This document shows, in pieces, positions 15,931-25,023 of a stretch of 64,000 nucleotides of DNA. The stretch lies in the NCBI RefSeq assembly GCF_021228795.1, contig NZ_CP089309.1, positions 2,976,001-3,040,000 of the forward strand, in the 5' to 3' direction. Below the pieces are notes generated by a model. It saw only the letters and a program-made list of their open reading frames with translations. It ran no database searches and had not been told where the DNA came from. Source of the stretch: Thiocapsa bogorovii (GTDB lineage: Bacteria > Pseudomonadota > Gammaproteobacteria > Chromatiales > Chromatiaceae). Numbering within the stretch: position 1 is the stretch's first letter; each line of letters begins with the position of its first letter. Position numbers and translations under genes: made by a program.

Positions 15931-16844
15931 GCGAAACCCGCTTTCACAGTGTCAAAGACCTGCCTTCCGCCCGCCTGCTCGGCACCGGCACGCCCATGTG
16001 CGCCGGCTGCGGCGGGCTCCAAGCCCTGCACCAGATCTACAATCTGCTCGGAGGACGATCGGTCTTCGTCAACGCCGCCGGCTGCATGACGCTGCTCTCC
16101 GTTTATCCCTTCACGCCGTTTCGGGGATCCTGGCTCTACACCGCCATGGCCTCGGCGCCGGCCGGGGCGCAGGGTGTGCGCGATGCGCTCGACATCCTGA
16201 TCGCACAGGGTCGCATGCCGCCCGAGGAGGATCTTCAGGTCGTGGCGCTGACCGGCGACGGCTCCGCCTACGGCATGGGCCTGTCGGCCACCTCCGGGGC
16301 GATCGAGCGCGAACTGGACTTTCTCTACATCGTCTACGACAACGAGGGCTACGGGAACACCGGTCAGCAGACCTCGCCGGCCACACCTCACGGCGCTCGC
16401 ACCGCCACATGCCGAGGCCCCGGCGGCTTCGCCGGCGAGAAGAAGGACCTCTTCGCGATCTGGTGCGCCCACAAACCCGCCTACGCGGCCACGCTCGTCG
16501 GGGCGGAGCCGCTGGACCTGGCGCGCAAGGTCGAAACCGCCCTCTCCATCAAGGGACCGCGACTGCTGCTTGCCCTCGCGCCTTGCCCGACCGGGTGGGA
16601 CTTCGATCCGCGCCACACCGTCGAGATCGGCAAGCTCGCGGTCAAGACCGGCCTCTGGCCGCTCAAGGAGTATCGCGAGGGCCGGGTCGTGCACACGAAG
16701 CCGCCGATGCGACGTGTACCTGTGGAGCGCTATCTGGAAACCCAGGGACGCTTCCGTCATCTCTTCGAGCCGACACGCCGCGACGATCGGATCGCCGAGA
16801 TTCAGGCTCGCGTGGATGCCTATTGGGAGGCCGTTGCGCCATGA
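15927..16844 (+). CDS. 2-oxoacid:ferredoxin oxidoreductase, beta subunit
   Basis: 305 residues; thiamine-diphosphate subunit. The N-terminal TPMCAGCGGLQALHQIYNLL gives two cluster-binding Cys residues, with further Cys at NAAGCMTLL and the later CRGPGG. The ThDP/Mg motif is ALTGDGSAYGMG followed about 30 residues later by VYDNEGYGNTGQQTSPATPH. GGAGG precedes the ATG by 10 nt. It starts 4 bp before the alpha stop, and its own stop overlaps the start of the acyl-CoA synthetase gene, so the CoA thioester producer and its consumer are coupled. Confidence 0.9.
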   Translation: MSETRFHSVKDLPSARLLGTGTPMCAGCGGLQALHQIYNLLGGRSVFVNAAGCMTLLSVYPFTPFRGSWLYTAMASAPAGAQGVRDALDILIAQGRMPPEEDLQVVALTGDGSAYGMGLSATSGAIERELDFLYIVYDNEGYGNTGQQTSPATPHGARTATCRGPGGFAGEKKDLFAIWCAHKPAYAATLVGAEPLDLARKVETALSIKGPRLLLALAPCPTGWDFDPRHTVEIGKLAVKTGLWPLKEYREGRVVHTKPPMRRVPVERYLETQGRFRHLFEPTRRDDRIAEIQARVDAYWEAVAP

Positions 16845-19543
16845 CCGCAAGGCATCTGGATGCCCTCTTCAATCCCCGCTCGATCGCCTTGGTCGGGGCC
16901 AGCGACACACCGGGGTCGATCGGGGCCGTGCTCGCCGCGAATCTGCTCGACGGGGCCTTCAAGCAACCCGTGATGCCGGTCAACCCACGACACGCCAGGA
17001 TCGCGGGAAGGCGCTGCTTTTCCGACCTGGAACATCTCCCGCACACCGCCGACCTCGGCGTGGTCTGCACCCCGCCCGACGCGGTGCCGGAGATCGTCGC
17101 GGCCTTGGGTCGACAGGGTGCGCGGGCGGCGGTCATCGTGACGGCCGGGTTCGGCGAGGTCCGCGAGGCCCGCGGCAGTGCGCTCCAGCAGGCGCTGACC
17201 GAGGCCGCGCGTCCTTACGGGCTGCGCATCCTGGGCCCGAACTGTGTCGGTCTCCTGGTCCCGCCCATCGGGCTGAACGCGAGCTTCGCGCACCGCTCCG
17301 CGCGGCCCGGCAACATCGCCTTCGTCGCCCAATCCGGCGCCGTCATCACCTCCGTCATCGACTGGGCGGACGCCCGCGGGATCGGCTTCTCCTGTCTGGT
17401 CTCGCTGGGCGACATGGCGGATCTCGACTTCGGCGATCTGCTGGATGCCTTGGCCGGAGACCCGGGCACCCGCGCCATCCTGCTCTACATCGAATCGGTC
17501 GGCGATGCACGCAGCTTCATGTCCGCCGCGCGTGCCGCGGCGCGGATCAAGCCGGTGGTGGCGGTCAAGGCCGGGCGGCACGCGGAGGGCGCACGGGCCG
17601 TCACCTCCCACACCGGGGCGCTCGCCGGCAGCGACGCGGTTTACCAGGCCGCCTTTGAGCGGGCCGGCATCCTGCGGGTCTTCACCTTGGCCGAGCTGTT
17701 CGACGCGGTGGAGATCCTGGCCTTGGCCCGGCCGGCACCGGGCGATCGGCTGGCCATCTTGACCAACGGGGGCGGCGTCGGCGTGCTCGCAACCGACGCC
17801 CTGATCGACGAGGGCGGACGGCTCGCGACCCTCTCGGAGGCGACCCTCGCCGCGCTCGACCGCTTCCTTCCGCCGACCTGGTCTCACGGTAATCCGGTGG
17901 ACATCATCGGAGACGCGGACGGGACACGCTATCGCGAGACGCTTGCGGTGCTGCGCAGGGATCCGGGCGCGGATGCGATCCTCGCGATGCACTGTCCCAC
18001 CGCGGTCGTCTCGGCGCGCGAGGCGGCCGAAGCGGTGGCCGAATCCCCGTCCGAGTCAGGCGGTCCGCTCCTTCTGACGAGCTGGGTCGGCGACGGGGCC
18101 ATGAGCGAGGCGCGCAGGCTCTTCGCGGATCGGCACATCCCGACCTACCCGACCCCGGAGCAGGCGGTCCGCTCCTTCATGTACCTGGTCCGCTACCGCC
18201 GCAGCCAAGCGCTCTTGACCGAGACCCCGCCGTCGCTCCCCGACATTTTCTTGCCCGATACCGCCGCGGTCGCCGCTCTGGTCGCCGCGGCCTTAGCCGA
18301 GGGGCGGAGCGGGCTGACCGAACCCGAGGCGAAACGGGTGCTCGCCGCCTACGGCGTCGCCGTGGTGACGACGCGCTCGGCCGGATCACCCGAGGAGGCG
18401 GCGCGGATTGCCGCCGAGCTGGGCGGGCCGGTGGTGCTCAAGATCCTATCGCCGGACATCGGCCACAAGAGCGACGTCGGCGGCGTCGTGCTCGACCTGA
18501 TCGGCCCAGGCGCCGTGCTCGAGGCCGCGCGTGGCATGTCGGCGCGAATCCGCGAGAGCCATCCGCAAGCCCGCATCCAGGGCTTTGCGGTGCAGCCCAT
18601 GGTGCGACGTCCCGGCGCCCACGAGCTGATCGTCGGAGCCGCCGAGGACGCCCAGTTCGGCCCCATGATCCTGGTCGGTCAGGGCGGGACCGCGGTCGAG
18701 GTACTCGCGGACCGCGCGATCGGATTGCCGCCGCTGAACCTGCGGCTCGCCCGAGAGCTGGTCTCGCGCACCCGCATCTGCAGGGTGCTGAAGGGCGTGC
18801 GCGGTCAGCCGCCTGCCGACCTGGACGCCTTGGCCCTCACGTTGGTGCGGGTCTCCCAGCTCGTCATCGACATCCCCGAGATCCGGGAGCTGGACATCAA
18901 TCCACTCTTGATCGACCCCTTCGGTGTCGTCGCCCTCGACGCCCGGATCACGCTGGCCACGTCTGCCGGTCCAGCGGCGCGGCGCCTCGCCATCCGCCCC
19001 TATCCGAAAGAGCTGGAAGAAGAGATCCGGCTTCCCGACGGGCGCCGCCTGCTCCTCAGACCGATCCGCCCCGAGGATCAACCGGCCCTTCACGCTGCCT
19101 TCGCCAAGCTCAGACCGGAGGAGGTGCGACTGCGCTTCTTCGCGCACCTGCGAGAGCTCGATCCTGCTGCCGCCGCGCGTCTGACCCAGATCGACTACGA
19201 GCGCGAGATGGCCCTGGTCCTCAGCGAACCCCGCGATGCCGGGACGCAGGAGATCTACGGCGTTGTGCGCTTGATCGCAGACGCGGACGGCGGACGCGCC
19301 GAGTTCGCGATCATCGTCGGCCGACCCATGACCGGACGTGGCCTGGGCAAGACGATGATGCGTCGGATCCTGGACTACGCCCGAACGCGCGGCATCTGCG
19401 AGGTCTGCGGCGACGTACTCCGCGACAACCGCGTCATGCTCGGCCTCTGTAGCGCGTTGGGATTCGAGCAGTGGCGTGACCCCGACGACCCGAGTACGGT
19501 GAAGGTGTGTCGCGTGTTGGAGCAGCCATCTCCCGGCCCGTGA
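16841..19543 (+). CDS. ADP-forming acyl-CoA synthetase fused to a GNAT acetyltransferase
   Basis: 900 residues, the layout of YfiQ/Pat-type proteins: CoA-binding and ligase domains (LFNPRSIALVGASDTPGSIG, LGPNCVGLLVPP), an ATP-grasp part (ILSPDIGHKSDVGGVVLDL, ELDINPLLIDPFGV), and a C-terminal GNAT domain (~residues 720-895; VGRPMTGRGLGKTMMRRILD). Unlike enterobacterial Pat, where the ligase part is catalytically dead, the phosphohistidine is kept: His257 in VTSHTGALAGSD. The ATP-grasp His542 in GHKSDVGG is also kept. It should therefore be able to make ATP from acyl-CoA, ADP and phosphate, and the GNAT part may acetylate proteins. It is last in the five-gene operon. Which acyl-CoA is used is unknown; an all-regulatory role like Pat remains possible. 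Confidence 0.87.
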   Translation: MTARHLDALFNPRSIALVGASDTPGSIGAVLAANLLDGAFKQPVMPVNPRHARIAGRRCFSDLEHLPHTADLGVVCTPPDAVPEIVAALGRQGARAAVIVTAGFGEVREARGSALQQALTEAARPYGLRILGPNCVGLLVPPIGLNASFAHRSARPGNIAFVAQSGAVITSVIDWADARGIGFSCLVSLGDMADLDFGDLLDALAGDPGTRAILLYIESVGDARSFMSAARAAARIKPVVAVKAGRHAEGARAVTSHTGALAGSDAVYQAAFERAGILRVFTLAELFDAVEILALARPAPGDRLAILTNGGGVGVLATDALIDEGGRLATLSEATLAALDRFLPPTWSHGNPVDIIGDADGTRYRETLAVLRRDPGADAILAMHCPTAVVSAREAAEAVAESPSESGGPLLLTSWVGDGAMSEARRLFADRHIPTYPTPEQAVRSFMYLVRYRRSQALLTETPPSLPDIFLPDTAAVAALVAAALAEGRSGLTEPEAKRVLAAYGVAVVTTRSAGSPEEAARIAAELGGPVVLKILSPDIGHKSDVGGVVLDLIGPGAVLEAARGMSARIRESHPQARIQGFAVQPMVRRPGAHELIVGAAEDAQFGPMILVGQGGTAVEVLADRAIGLPPLNLRLARELVSRTRICRVLKGVRGQPPADLDALALTLVRVSQLVIDIPEIRELDINPLLIDPFGVVALDARITLATSAGPAARRLAIRPYPKELEEEIRLPDGRRLLLRPIRPEDQPALHAAFAKLRPEEVRLRFFAHLRELDPAAAARLTQIDYEREMALVLSEPRDAGTQEIYGVVRLIADADGGRAEFAIIVGRPMTGRGLGKTMMRRILDYARTRGICEVCGDVLRDNRVMLGLCSALGFEQWRDPDDPSTVKVCRVLEQPSPGP

Positions 19544-19646
19544 GCCTTCGGATGATCGATGGTGCGCGATTCAACCTGAGAAGGCGTGGGGGAACCTCGA
19601 ACGGTTCCGCAAGGCGCTGCACAATGCCGAAGGGGTGGGGCTGGAT

Positions 19647-20804
19647 TCAAGGCGCGACGGTCGCGACCTGATTTCGCCCTTTGCGTTTTGCCTCGTAGAG
19701 CGCCGCATCCGAAGCACGTATCAGATCCGCCGGAGACGCGACGGACGCATGATCCGACGATGCGACACCCAAGCTGACGGTCACGCGCTCGGCGATCGGC
19801 GAGGACTCATGCGGCAGGTTTAGGTCCCAGACGGCCTTGCGGATCCGCTCTGCGACCTTTTCCGCGCCGAGCACGGTCGTTTGCGGGAGAACAAAGGCGA
19901 ACTCCTCTCCGCCGATTCGCGCGGCGGCGTCACCCGGTCGCTGCAGGGCGGACGCCATCGCCTGTGCGACGCCGACCAGGCAACGGTCTCCCGCCGGGTG
20001 TCCGTAACGGTCGTTGTAGGCTTTGAAATAGTCGACGTCGGCTGAAATGACGGCAAGGGTACCGCGGTTGCGATCGGCTCGTTTCCATTCGCTCCCGAGC
20101 TGCTCTTCGAAACAGCGCCGATTGCCGATCCGCGTGAGCTCGTCGAGACGCAACATCTCCTGAAGAGCCGAGCCCTCCGCAAGCGACGACGCGAGCCTCA
20201 GGCGCATGTCTGTAGCCTCGCGAAACAATCGCTGTACCCGGGCGTACGAAGACAGCATGGCGATGCCGAACACCAGGATCATCAGCCCCATGATCACATG
20301 CACACGGTCGCCGAGAACGAGCATACTGAAGGTGATGGGCAGCACGATCGGGATCGCAAAACAGGGGTATGCACGATTCAGTGGCGAGAGCAGCGGGACA
20401 CCCCCCGCGACCATTCCGCCGAGTACGAAGGCAAGAAACACCTGATGCGTGAAGGATGTCGGATGAAACAGGGCGATCCCGGCTCCTCCCCAAACGATCC
20501 CCGCCGCGCACGCCCCCGCCACGAAATTTCGCCTCCAGACCGCGTCCTCGACGCGCCCCCGACGCTGCGGGTTCGAAAATGCGCGCAGGTTCAGGAACCG
20601 AAACGCGGTTACCGAAACAAGACAGGCCAGCCAGATGAGTAAAGTCGTCTTCCGAATGCCTCCCCAAAGAACGCCGGTGAGGATGAGAGCGTTGATCAGG
20701 CTCACCACCAAGGCGATCGGGAGCTGTCGATAGGCTTGTTCGATCAGCGCGGAGAGAATTGCGGACTCTCTCGGGCCGGCGAGGTCACGGCGTGCAGGTT
20801 CCAA
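19647..20804 (-). CDS. Membrane-bound diguanylate cyclase (GGDEF)
   Basis: 385 residues. The N-terminal half holds about five to six membrane helices (e.g. ALVVSLINALILTGVLWGGI, FVAGACAAGIVWGGAGIALF, VHVIMGLMILVFGIAMLS). A GGDEF domain follows: LDELTRIGNRRCFEEQL, DVDYFKAYNDRYGHPAGD, and the active site RIGGEEFAFVLP. A GGEEF site normally makes cyclic di-GMP. The start is a TTG at 20804 with GGAGG 7 nt upstream; a TTG at 20924 would add 40 residues without a ribosome site. It converges on the acyl-CoA synthetase gene; the ~100 bp between them holds a small GGAACC/GGTTCC palindrome at 19591-19608. No sensor domain beyond the membrane region is seen. Confidence 0.9.
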   Translation of the reverse strand: MEPARRDLAGPRESAILSALIEQAYRQLPIALVVSLINALILTGVLWGGIRKTTLLIWLACLVSVTAFRFLNLRAFSNPQRRGRVEDAVWRRNFVAGACAAGIVWGGAGIALFHPTSFTHQVFLAFVLGGMVAGGVPLLSPLNRAYPCFAIPIVLPITFSMLVLGDRVHVIMGLMILVFGIAMLSSYARVQRLFREATDMRLRLASSLAEGSALQEMLRLDELTRIGNRRCFEEQLGSEWKRADRNRGTLAVISADVDYFKAYNDRYGHPAGDRCLVGVAQAMASALQRPGDAAARIGGEEFAFVLPQTTVLGAEKVAERIRKAVWDLNLPHESSPIAERVTVSLGVASSDHASVASPADLIRASDAALYEAKRKGRNQVATVAP

Positions 20805-21122
20805 ATGAGAACCTCCTACGGCAGGATTCGGTGGTTTGAGACGCCTCTCGGCCGCCGTGCTTTCTCTTATGTCGAGCCGCCGTCGCCTTCTCCGGCGGCC
20901 CGAGGCATCAGACCGGCCACCCAAACCTTCAGATGCTCAGCGCCAGGTCGCGCGAACGTCGGAATTGCGAACAAGGTATCACCGGTGGCGGCAGTGACCA
21001 GCAGCGTGCCGGAAATGCGGTTCCTCCACCTTTTGGCGTAGAGTCTACTGCGTTTTCTAAGGTCTCGCTGATTTGAGCTGACACCCGAAGCATCGTCGTC
21101 GTGTCGGCGCTATCATCAAGCC
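20805..21122. other. Intergenic region between divergent genes
   Basis: About 320 bp between the diguanylate cyclase gene and the ATPase-like ORF. It holds the GGAGG site for the former at 20812-20816. I find no repeat, RNA gene or recognisable protein remnant here. Confidence 0.35.
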
Positions 21123-22046
21123 ATGAGCACATTGCGCGCGTCCATGGCCGAGCACGGTTTCGAGTCCAACGACGACTACGACTTTCAGGTGCGTTGTCTC
21201 CTGAAAGGGGCGCCGAATCGGATTCGTACCTTAAGCATCCAAGGCGACGGCGAGCGCCGGAAGACGGCCTTTGCGACCGCGCTCGCCCATGCCCTCGATA
21301 CCCCGCACATCCTCTATCACGACTTCTCGGACGAAGAGCCCCCCAGACCGGAGGTGATCTTGCCGCCGGGTACCGACGAGTACGGACGCAAGGCGTCTCC
21401 GGTCGACCCGCTCGACGACATCGTGAGCCAGGCCTGTGCGCTGAGCGAGGCCGAGTCCACCGTGTTGATCCTCGACCAGTTGCAGGCAGCCGATTTCCGC
21501 GAGCACATCCGGGTACACCGCTTGATTCGCGACCGGCGCTGGCTGGTGCGCGACGCGCCCTACTACGCCAACCCGCGCAACCTGCTCTTGTTCCTGATCA
21601 GCGAGGCGCCGCTCTACCACTCGCTGCAACGCGAAAGCTTCCGGGTTTGGGTCGGTCGGGTGTCCGAGCGTCGGGTGACCTTGAGTCCCGAGGAGTTGGG
21701 GCTCGGTGTCGACGCGGCGCCCTTGCTTGATGCCCTTAACGACCTCTTTTGCGCCGTTGACGCTTCACCGACACGCAGCGAAGTCGCTCGGCTACTCGAG
21801 GATCTCATCTCAGAAACTCAGGTCCGTTCCGCTTTGCCATGCGTTGTGTGGCTTCCTTTTGTTATCGGCGATCGCAGGTGTCGGCTATCTGCATCTGACA
21901 TCGGATGCTCGATCGGTCGAGGGGTCAAGCGGCTGCGGGACATCATCAATCCACCAGCACCACATGCAACCGTCGCGGCCCATGCGCGCCGAGCTGGATG
22001 GTCTGCTCGATGTCGGCCGTGCGCGAGGGGCCCGAGACGAGGTTGA
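21123..22046 (+). CDS. Uncharacterised ATPase-like protein, 3' end doubtful
   Basis: 307 residues; I do not recognise a named family. Features suggest an AAA-type nucleotide-binding fold: a degenerate P-loop (IQGDGERRKTAFATALA), a Walker-B-like STVLILDQ, and a sensor-like NPRNLLLFLISEAPLYHSLQ. Residues to about 235 read like a real protein. After LLEDLISETQ the sequence becomes Cys/Arg-rich and runs ~100 bp into the convergent lutC gene, so the real C-terminus may be shorter or frameshifted. In the +1 frame a hydrophobic stretch (GFLLLSAIAGVGYLHL) appears at about 21845-21895. The ATG at 21123 has no clear ribosome site. Confidence 0.5.
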   Translation: MSTLRASMAEHGFESNDDYDFQVRCLLKGAPNRIRTLSIQGDGERRKTAFATALAHALDTPHILYHDFSDEEPPRPEVILPPGTDEYGRKASPVDPLDDIVSQACALSEAESTVLILDQLQAADFREHIRVHRLIRDRRWLVRDAPYYANPRNLLLFLISEAPLYHSLQRESFRVWVGRVSERRVTLSPEELGLGVDAAPLLDALNDLFCAVDASPTRSEVARLLEDLISETQVRSALPCVVWLPFVIGDRRCRLSASDIGCSIGRGVKRLRDIINPPAPHATVAAHARRAGWSARCRPCARGPRRG

Positions 22047-22590
22047 CGGCCCGCGGCATGCCGTCAGTGCGCTCGCGCAACGCTGCCCAAGCGTCCTCGA
22101 AGTGCCGGAGGATCCGCGTGGTCTCCAGAATGACGACCTGGTTGTCCGGGACGAAGTTGTGGGTGGTCGGGCTATCGGGCGACGCGAGCAGCATCAGGGT
22201 CCCGGTCTCGGCGATCCCCGCGAAGGCGGGGCTCACCGACAGGGTCTCTTCAATACCGGCGCGGTCGTGATGGATGATCCAGTCCGCGGGCCAGACGAGG
22301 TCACTCAACCCTGCGCCGACAGCGGCGCGTGCCGCGATATCATGTGCCGAGCGGAATGTCTCCACAGCGTCCGGGACCTGCGCTCGGCCGGTCACGCGAG
22401 CGACTGTGCCCGAGCGGCTTTCGAGCTTGCGGATGAAGCGAGCGGTCAGATCTTCATCGAAGAGAGGGCGGAGATGCCGGACCGGTGTGGCGATAAGCGC
22501 ATCCAGGGTTGCGCGCGTGGGCGAGGCGAGTGGTCCGCGCCCCCGTGCGCGACGCACGGCATCCAGAATGTCCTCTCGAGCGCTGCTCAT
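21946..22590 (-). CDS. lutC: Lactate utilization protein LutC
   Basis: 214 residues of the LUD family, the third component of the LutABC L-lactate oxidation complex. Typical features are AGIAETGTLMLLASPDSPTT and VVILETTRILRHFEDAWAAL near the C-terminus. The start at 22590 overlaps the lutB stop (ATGA) and has GAGGG 5 nt upstream. It is the last gene of the minus-strand lut set, whose lutA is separated from lutB by a toxin-antitoxin pair. Its 3' end overlaps the convergent ATPase-like ORF. Confidence 0.88.
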   Translation of the reverse strand: MSSAREDILDAVRRARGRGPLASPTRATLDALIATPVRHLRPLFDEDLTARFIRKLESRSGTVARVTGRAQVPDAVETFRSAHDIAARAAVGAGLSDLVWPADWIIHHDRAGIEETLSVSPAFAGIAETGTLMLLASPDSPTTHNFVPDNQVVILETTRILRHFEDAWAALRERTDGMPRAVNLVSGPSRTADIEQTIQLGAHGPRRLHVVLVD

Positions 22591-23996
22591 GACTGCCCTC
22601 GCTCGGTTTGCCAGCGTTCCAGGAAGGTTCGGCCCGGCGGGGCGGGGAGGTCGCGGCCTTCCGTCCATCCGCGGGCTCCCGGCAGGCTGAGGATGCGACC
22701 TGCACGACCGCCGATCCGGGCGAGCAGACGCGCCGCCAGCCGCTCCAACACATGGTAGAGCTTCGGTCGCGTCGCCAAGAGACGCCAGGCGGCGAGTGCG
22801 TGGCGTTGGCGACGGGGCGTGATCGCCTGCTTGAATTGTTCGTGGCGCAGCCGGCGCAGGAGATCGGGCAACGGGATCTTGACCGGGCACACCGAGGCGC
22901 ATCGGCCGTTCAGTGTACAGGCGTTGGGCAGGTCGTAGGCGGCGTCCAGGCCCTTGATCAGCGGGGTCAGCACCGAGCCCATCGGGCCAGGATAAACCCA
23001 GCCGTAGGCATGACCGCCGATGGCGCCGTAGACCGGGCAGTGATTCATGCAGGCGCCGCAACGGATACACCGCAGCATCTCCCGAAAGGGTCCGGCGAGC
23101 ATGCGGGAGCGGCCGTTGTCGACCAGAACGACATGGTACTCCTCCGGCCCGTCGAGATCCTCCGCCCGTTTCGGGCCGGTGGAGATCGTCGTATAGGTCT
23201 CGGTCTCCTGCCCGGTAGCGCTGCGCGCGAGCAGACGCAGGAAGAGCGTGGCGTCGTCGAGTGTGGGGACGACGCGCTCGATGCCGGCGGTGACGATGTG
23301 CACTCGCGCCAGCGTCTGGGTGAGATCGCCGTTGCCCTCGTTGGTGACGATCAGACTGGAGCCGGTCTCGGCGATCAAAAAATTACCGCCGGTGATGCCG
23401 ACATCGGCCTGAAAATAGCGCTCGCGCAGCGCCAGGCGGGCCGCATCGACCAGATCCGCGATCTCGGTCAGACGCGGTCCGCCATGGGCCTTCTCGAACA
23501 GATCCGAGACCTGCTCGCGGGTCTTGTGCACGGCCGGGGCGATGATGTGCGAGGGCGCCTCGCCCGCGAGCTGGATGATGTACTCGCCCAGATCGGTCTC
23601 GACCACGGCGAGGCCGGCATCGATCAGGGCCGTGTTGAGACCGATCTCCTCCGACACCATCGATTTGCCCTTGGTGACGGTGCGCGCATCCACGCGTTTG
23701 CAGATGTCGAGGATGATCCGGCGGGCCTCGGCATCGTCGCGTGCCCAGTGGACCTGTCCGCCGGCCGCGACGACGGCCGCCTCGTAACGCTCCAGGTAGT
23801 GATCGAGATGGTCGAGGACGTGGTCCTTGAGCGTCGTGGCCGCCTCGCGCAGGACCTCGAACTCGGACAGCTCGGCGACCTGGACCGCGCGTTTGGCGAC
23901 GAAGCCATCTCGTGCCTTATCCAGCGCCTGCTGGAGGCTGGCGTCGTGGAGCGCTGCGACCGCACGCGGCTGAAATTCGTGTGAGCGAATGTCCAA
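22587..23996 (-). CDS. lutB: Lactate utilization iron-sulfur protein LutB
   Basis: 469 residues. An N-terminal LUD-like domain (residues ~70-290, with GITGGNFLIAETGSSLIVTN) is followed by two [4Fe-4S] motifs, CIRCGACMNHCPVYGAIGGH and CTLNGRCASVCPVKIPL, then a C-terminal helical region. It carries electrons from L-lactate in the LutABC complex. The likely start is a TTG at 23996, because the encoded LDIRSHEFQPRAVAALHD fits LutB N-termini; no ATG/GTG is nearby. It overlaps lutC by 4 bp. The ~180 bp upstream of it, between it and vapC, may hold a separate promoter. Confidence 0.9.
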   Translation of the reverse strand: MDIRSHEFQPRAVAALHDASLQQALDKARDGFVAKRAVQVAELSEFEVLREAATTLKDHVLDHLDHYLERYEAAVVAAGGQVHWARDDAEARRIILDICKRVDARTVTKGKSMVSEEIGLNTALIDAGLAVVETDLGEYIIQLAGEAPSHIIAPAVHKTREQVSDLFEKAHGGPRLTEIADLVDAARLALRERYFQADVGITGGNFLIAETGSSLIVTNEGNGDLTQTLARVHIVTAGIERVVPTLDDATLFLRLLARSATGQETETYTTISTGPKRAEDLDGPEEYHVVLVDNGRSRMLAGPFREMLRCIRCGACMNHCPVYGAIGGHAYGWVYPGPMGSVLTPLIKGLDAAYDLPNACTLNGRCASVCPVKIPLPDLLRRLRHEQFKQAITPRRQRHALAAWRLLATRPKLYHVLERLAARLLARIGGRAGRILSLPGARGWTEGRDLPAPPGRTFLERWQTERGQS

Positions 23997-24180
23997 TGAC
24001 CGTGCCCTCGAAGGCTATCGTTGAATAGATGTCGGATCAGTGCAGGTTCATCCGACGGATGAGTCGTCGTTTCGTCCTCGCTCCTCCTACCCATTTGGTC
24101 ATCGCATCGGTCAAGCAGTCCGGCTTCGACTGATCCATGCCGACGCATCTCTGCCTATTAGTCTTCAGGTCGCGGCTGGA

Positions 24181-24618
24181 TCAAAGCGGGTGACCGGGTT
24201 TGCCGACTGGCACGACAACGGCCGGGGTCGTGCCGAGACGCTGCGCACGCCGGGCAAACCGACGCTCGTCGAAGGTATAGAGCGCTTCACAGTGGCTGCA
24301 ACCGGACAGATGCAAGGAATCGGCGAAGTCTATGCTCCGCTTGAGCAGAGAGAGGGCATTGGCGACTCGCTCTGACTCCTCGACGTTGACGTTCGCCAAG
24401 CCCAACAGATGCTCCATGACTTGGACGACCTTCACGGCGTCAAACCGATAGAAGGCGCGGAGCACCCATTCCAGCTCCAGAATCACGGTGAGCGGGACGA
24501 ACAGGCTGGAGTGACTGGTCAGAATCTCGTAGGCGATGGGTCGCTGTTTGGCGGCTTCCGGATCACCGGGATCATCCACATAGAAGCGGGCCAGGATATT
24601 GGTATCAAGGGCAATCAT
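24181..24618 (-). CDS. vapC: PIN-domain toxin (VapC family)
   Basis: 145 residues. The PIN nuclease pattern is present: MIALDTNILARFYVDD (first Asp), an acidic ILELEWVLRAFY, and DFADSLHLSG with a late Asp (TFDERRFARRA). Such toxins cut RNA and are held inactive by the partner antitoxin. Its start overlaps the end of the upstream antitoxin gene by 14 bp, the usual antitoxin-first order. The pair sits between lutA and lutB on the same strand. Confidence 0.88.
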   Translation of the reverse strand: MIALDTNILARFYVDDPGDPEAAKQRPIAYEILTSHSSLFVPLTVILELEWVLRAFYRFDAVKVVQVMEHLLGLANVNVEESERVANALSLLKRSIDFADSLHLSGCSHCEALYTFDERRFARRAQRLGTTPAVVVPVGKPGHPL

Positions 24619-24865
24619 CGCCGATCTCGCGCATGGATTCAGCGATATCGAAGTCGGTCAGGCGCCGCGTCCCCGGCTGATCGCATTGCAGTAATCCATA
24701 GCCGTCTTCGGGGCGCGTCCGCTGGATCGTACGAAGGGGCCTGATACGGATACTGTCGCCCTCCAGTTCGAAGTCGAGCTTCGTCCCCGGCTCGATTCCA
24801 AGCCGATGCCGGATCGCCGCCGGGATGACGACTTGCCCCTTGTCCGAGACGGTGACTGTCGACAT
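24605..24865 (-). CDS. vapB: AbrB/SpoVT-type antitoxin
   Basis: 86 residues. A swapped-hairpin AbrB DNA-binding domain occupies residues 1-45 (TVSDKGQVVIPAAIRHRLGI then EPGTKLDFE). The remaining tail (ending DFDIAESMREIGDDCP) would bind and block the PIN toxin. The pair is probably autoregulated through this domain. The start at 24865 is chosen because the AbrB domain begins there; longer in-frame extensions upstream show no similarity. Confidence 0.85.
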   Translation of the reverse strand: MSTVTVSDKGQVVIPAAIRHRLGIEPGTKLDFELEGDSIRIRPLRTIQRTRPEDGYGLLQCDQPGTRRLTDFDIAESMREIGDDCP

Positions 24866-25023
24866 TGCTATGGCCTCTTGTCTTACACGGTAAGAGCTGC
24901 AGTCTAACGAATCGGCGGCGGTCCGCAAGTCCAGCGATCCAGTGTGGCACCGAACGCATCCGGTCGACGGGATCGATGTCGAATCGCGGCATCGGGAATG
25001 TCCTCCCACCGCGCTGCAAAGGC

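Noticed and set aside
15743-16840. N-terminal extension of the acyl-CoA synthetase
   Set aside because: The extra 366 codons overlap the alpha and beta genes in another frame; the family N-terminus starts at 16841.
14838-16844. 668-residue reading of the beta-subunit frame starting inside the alpha gene
   Set aside because: Only the part from 15927 matches the beta subunit; the upstream part is out-of-frame alpha sequence.
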